Assembly: GCA_913050205.1 (NCBI GenBank)
Contig: CAJXAU010000154.1
Coordinates: 1 to 5,156 of the forward strand
Length of the DNA stretch: 5,156 nucleotides
Reading direction: 5' to 3'
Source of the DNA: an uncultured Verrucomicrobiota bacterium
GTDB taxonomy: Bacteria; Verrucomicrobiota; Verrucomicrobiia; Limisphaerales; UBA1096
The notes under the pieces were generated by a model. That model saw only the letters and a list, made by a program, of their open reading frames with translations. It was not told the origin of the DNA and searched no databases. The stretch's first letter is position 1. Every line of letters begins with the position of its first letter. Position numbers and translations under genes: made by a program. This document shows, piece by piece, positions 4,721-5,156 of this stretch.

Positions 4721-5156
4721 GTGCCCAGCGACACGCGCGACAACGAAAGTCACCCGACCCACCTGCTCCGCCGCAGTCTGGCCAACGGGCGGCTCGGGCA
4801 CGCGTACTTGTTCGTCGGAGGCGACATCGAGAATCTTGAGTCGCACGCCGTCGAGTTGGCTCGGACCCTGAATTGCCAATCGCCGCCGGCATCCGGCGAA
4901 ACAGGCATCCCGCTCGAGCCGTGCCGCGAATGCACCGCCTGCCGCAAGGTCGACAGCCATAATTTCCCCGATCTCGACATCCTGAAGCCGGAGTCCAAGT
5001 CGCGAGTGGTCACCGTCGATCAAATTCGCGGACTGATCCAAAAAGTCTCCCTCAAGCCCACGGAGGGCCGATACAAGGTGGCAATCATCAGCGGCGCGGA
5101 TCGGATGCCGCCCGTCACCATCAACGCCTTTCTCAAGACGCTCGAGGAACCTCCCG
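4721..5156 (+). CDS. holB: DNA polymerase III delta-prime subunit / clamp-loader protein (3' end beyond window)
   Basis: This is a clamp-loader AAA+ subunit of the replicative polymerase; 145 residues are visible from the chosen GTG. GRLGHAYLFVGG (23-34) is the usual entry strand. The P-loop that should follow is absent: the stretch GGDIENLESHA has no GKT/GKS. Four cysteines (52, 68, 71, 74; PCRECTAC) match the zinc module. NFPDLDILKPE (81-91), VTVDQIR (97-103) and NAFLKTLEEPP (135-145) follow in family order. The lost Walker A lysine points to delta-prime (HolB) instead of DnaX, which keeps ATP binding. The start is uncertain: ATG 4616 and TTG 4691 are also in frame, but the extra residues do not look conserved and no start has a clear Shine-Dalgarno sequence. 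The gene is divergent from trpA. Confidence 0.85.
   Translation, partial: MPSDTRDNESHPTHLLRRSLANGRLGHAYLFVGGDIENLESHAVELARTLNCQSPPASGETGIPLEPCRECTACRKVDSHNFPDLDILKPESKSRVVTVDQIRGLIQKVSLKPTEGRYKVAIISGADRMPPVTINAFLKTLEEPP

Noticed and set aside
4605..4892. N-terminal extension of trpA on the same frame
   Set aside because: It runs through the divergent gap and the holB-like coding region, and the conserved TrpA sequence begins at the ATG at 4604.

Overview
The window is a compact, GC-rich bacterial chromosome segment. Its best fit is Verrucomicrobiota. The main clue is the secreted protein at 1994-2578, which ends in a C-terminal module I associate with that phylum (a YEVQ-x-S-x-LDF-x-SW strand pattern finishing in YYRV). 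The phoH and ybeY homologues also look right for that group. The assignment rests on recognised family style, not on a search, and is moderate.

Layout. Six genes run leftward on the minus strand. In transcription order they are trpA (3810-4604), manC (2694-3806), a secreted temptin-like CxxCH/calcium-binding protein (1994-2578), phoH (958-1914), ybeY (434-934) and a DUF502 membrane protein cut by the left edge (1-437). One gene runs rightward and is cut by the right edge: a DNA polymerase III delta-prime/clamp-loader subunit (about 4721-5156). Spacing is tight for trpA-manC (3 bp), ybeY-DUF502 (ATGA overlap) and phoH-ybeY (23 bp). Gaps of 115 bp (manC to the secreted gene) and about 116 bp (divergent trpA/holB) separate the rest. 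A good sigma70-type promoter (TTGACA, 17 bp, TACATT) sits just before phoH and probably starts a phoH-ybeY-DUF502 unit. No tRNA, rRNA, CRISPR, transposase or other mobile element was seen.

Function. phoH and ybeY are classic partners in RNA metabolism and ribosome maturation. trpA gives the alpha subunit of tryptophan synthase, and manC makes GDP-mannose for glycans. The delta-prime protein belongs to the replication clamp loader. This is mostly housekeeping content.

The most unusual signal is not a gene. A palindrome, consensus CGCTTGGCCAAGCG, has its 10-bp core CTTGGCCAAG exactly six times in 5.16 kb, where chance predicts about 0.005. Four copies lie in the three short intergenic gaps that separate annotated genes outside the phoH promoter region. 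The two exact copies inside genes, plus two decayed ones, are read in one frame as Leu-Ala-Lys (mostly Arg-Leu-Ala-Lys) in unrelated proteins. It behaves like a highly iterated palindrome (compare HIP1 of cyanobacteria) or a dispersed protein-binding, uptake or methylation site.
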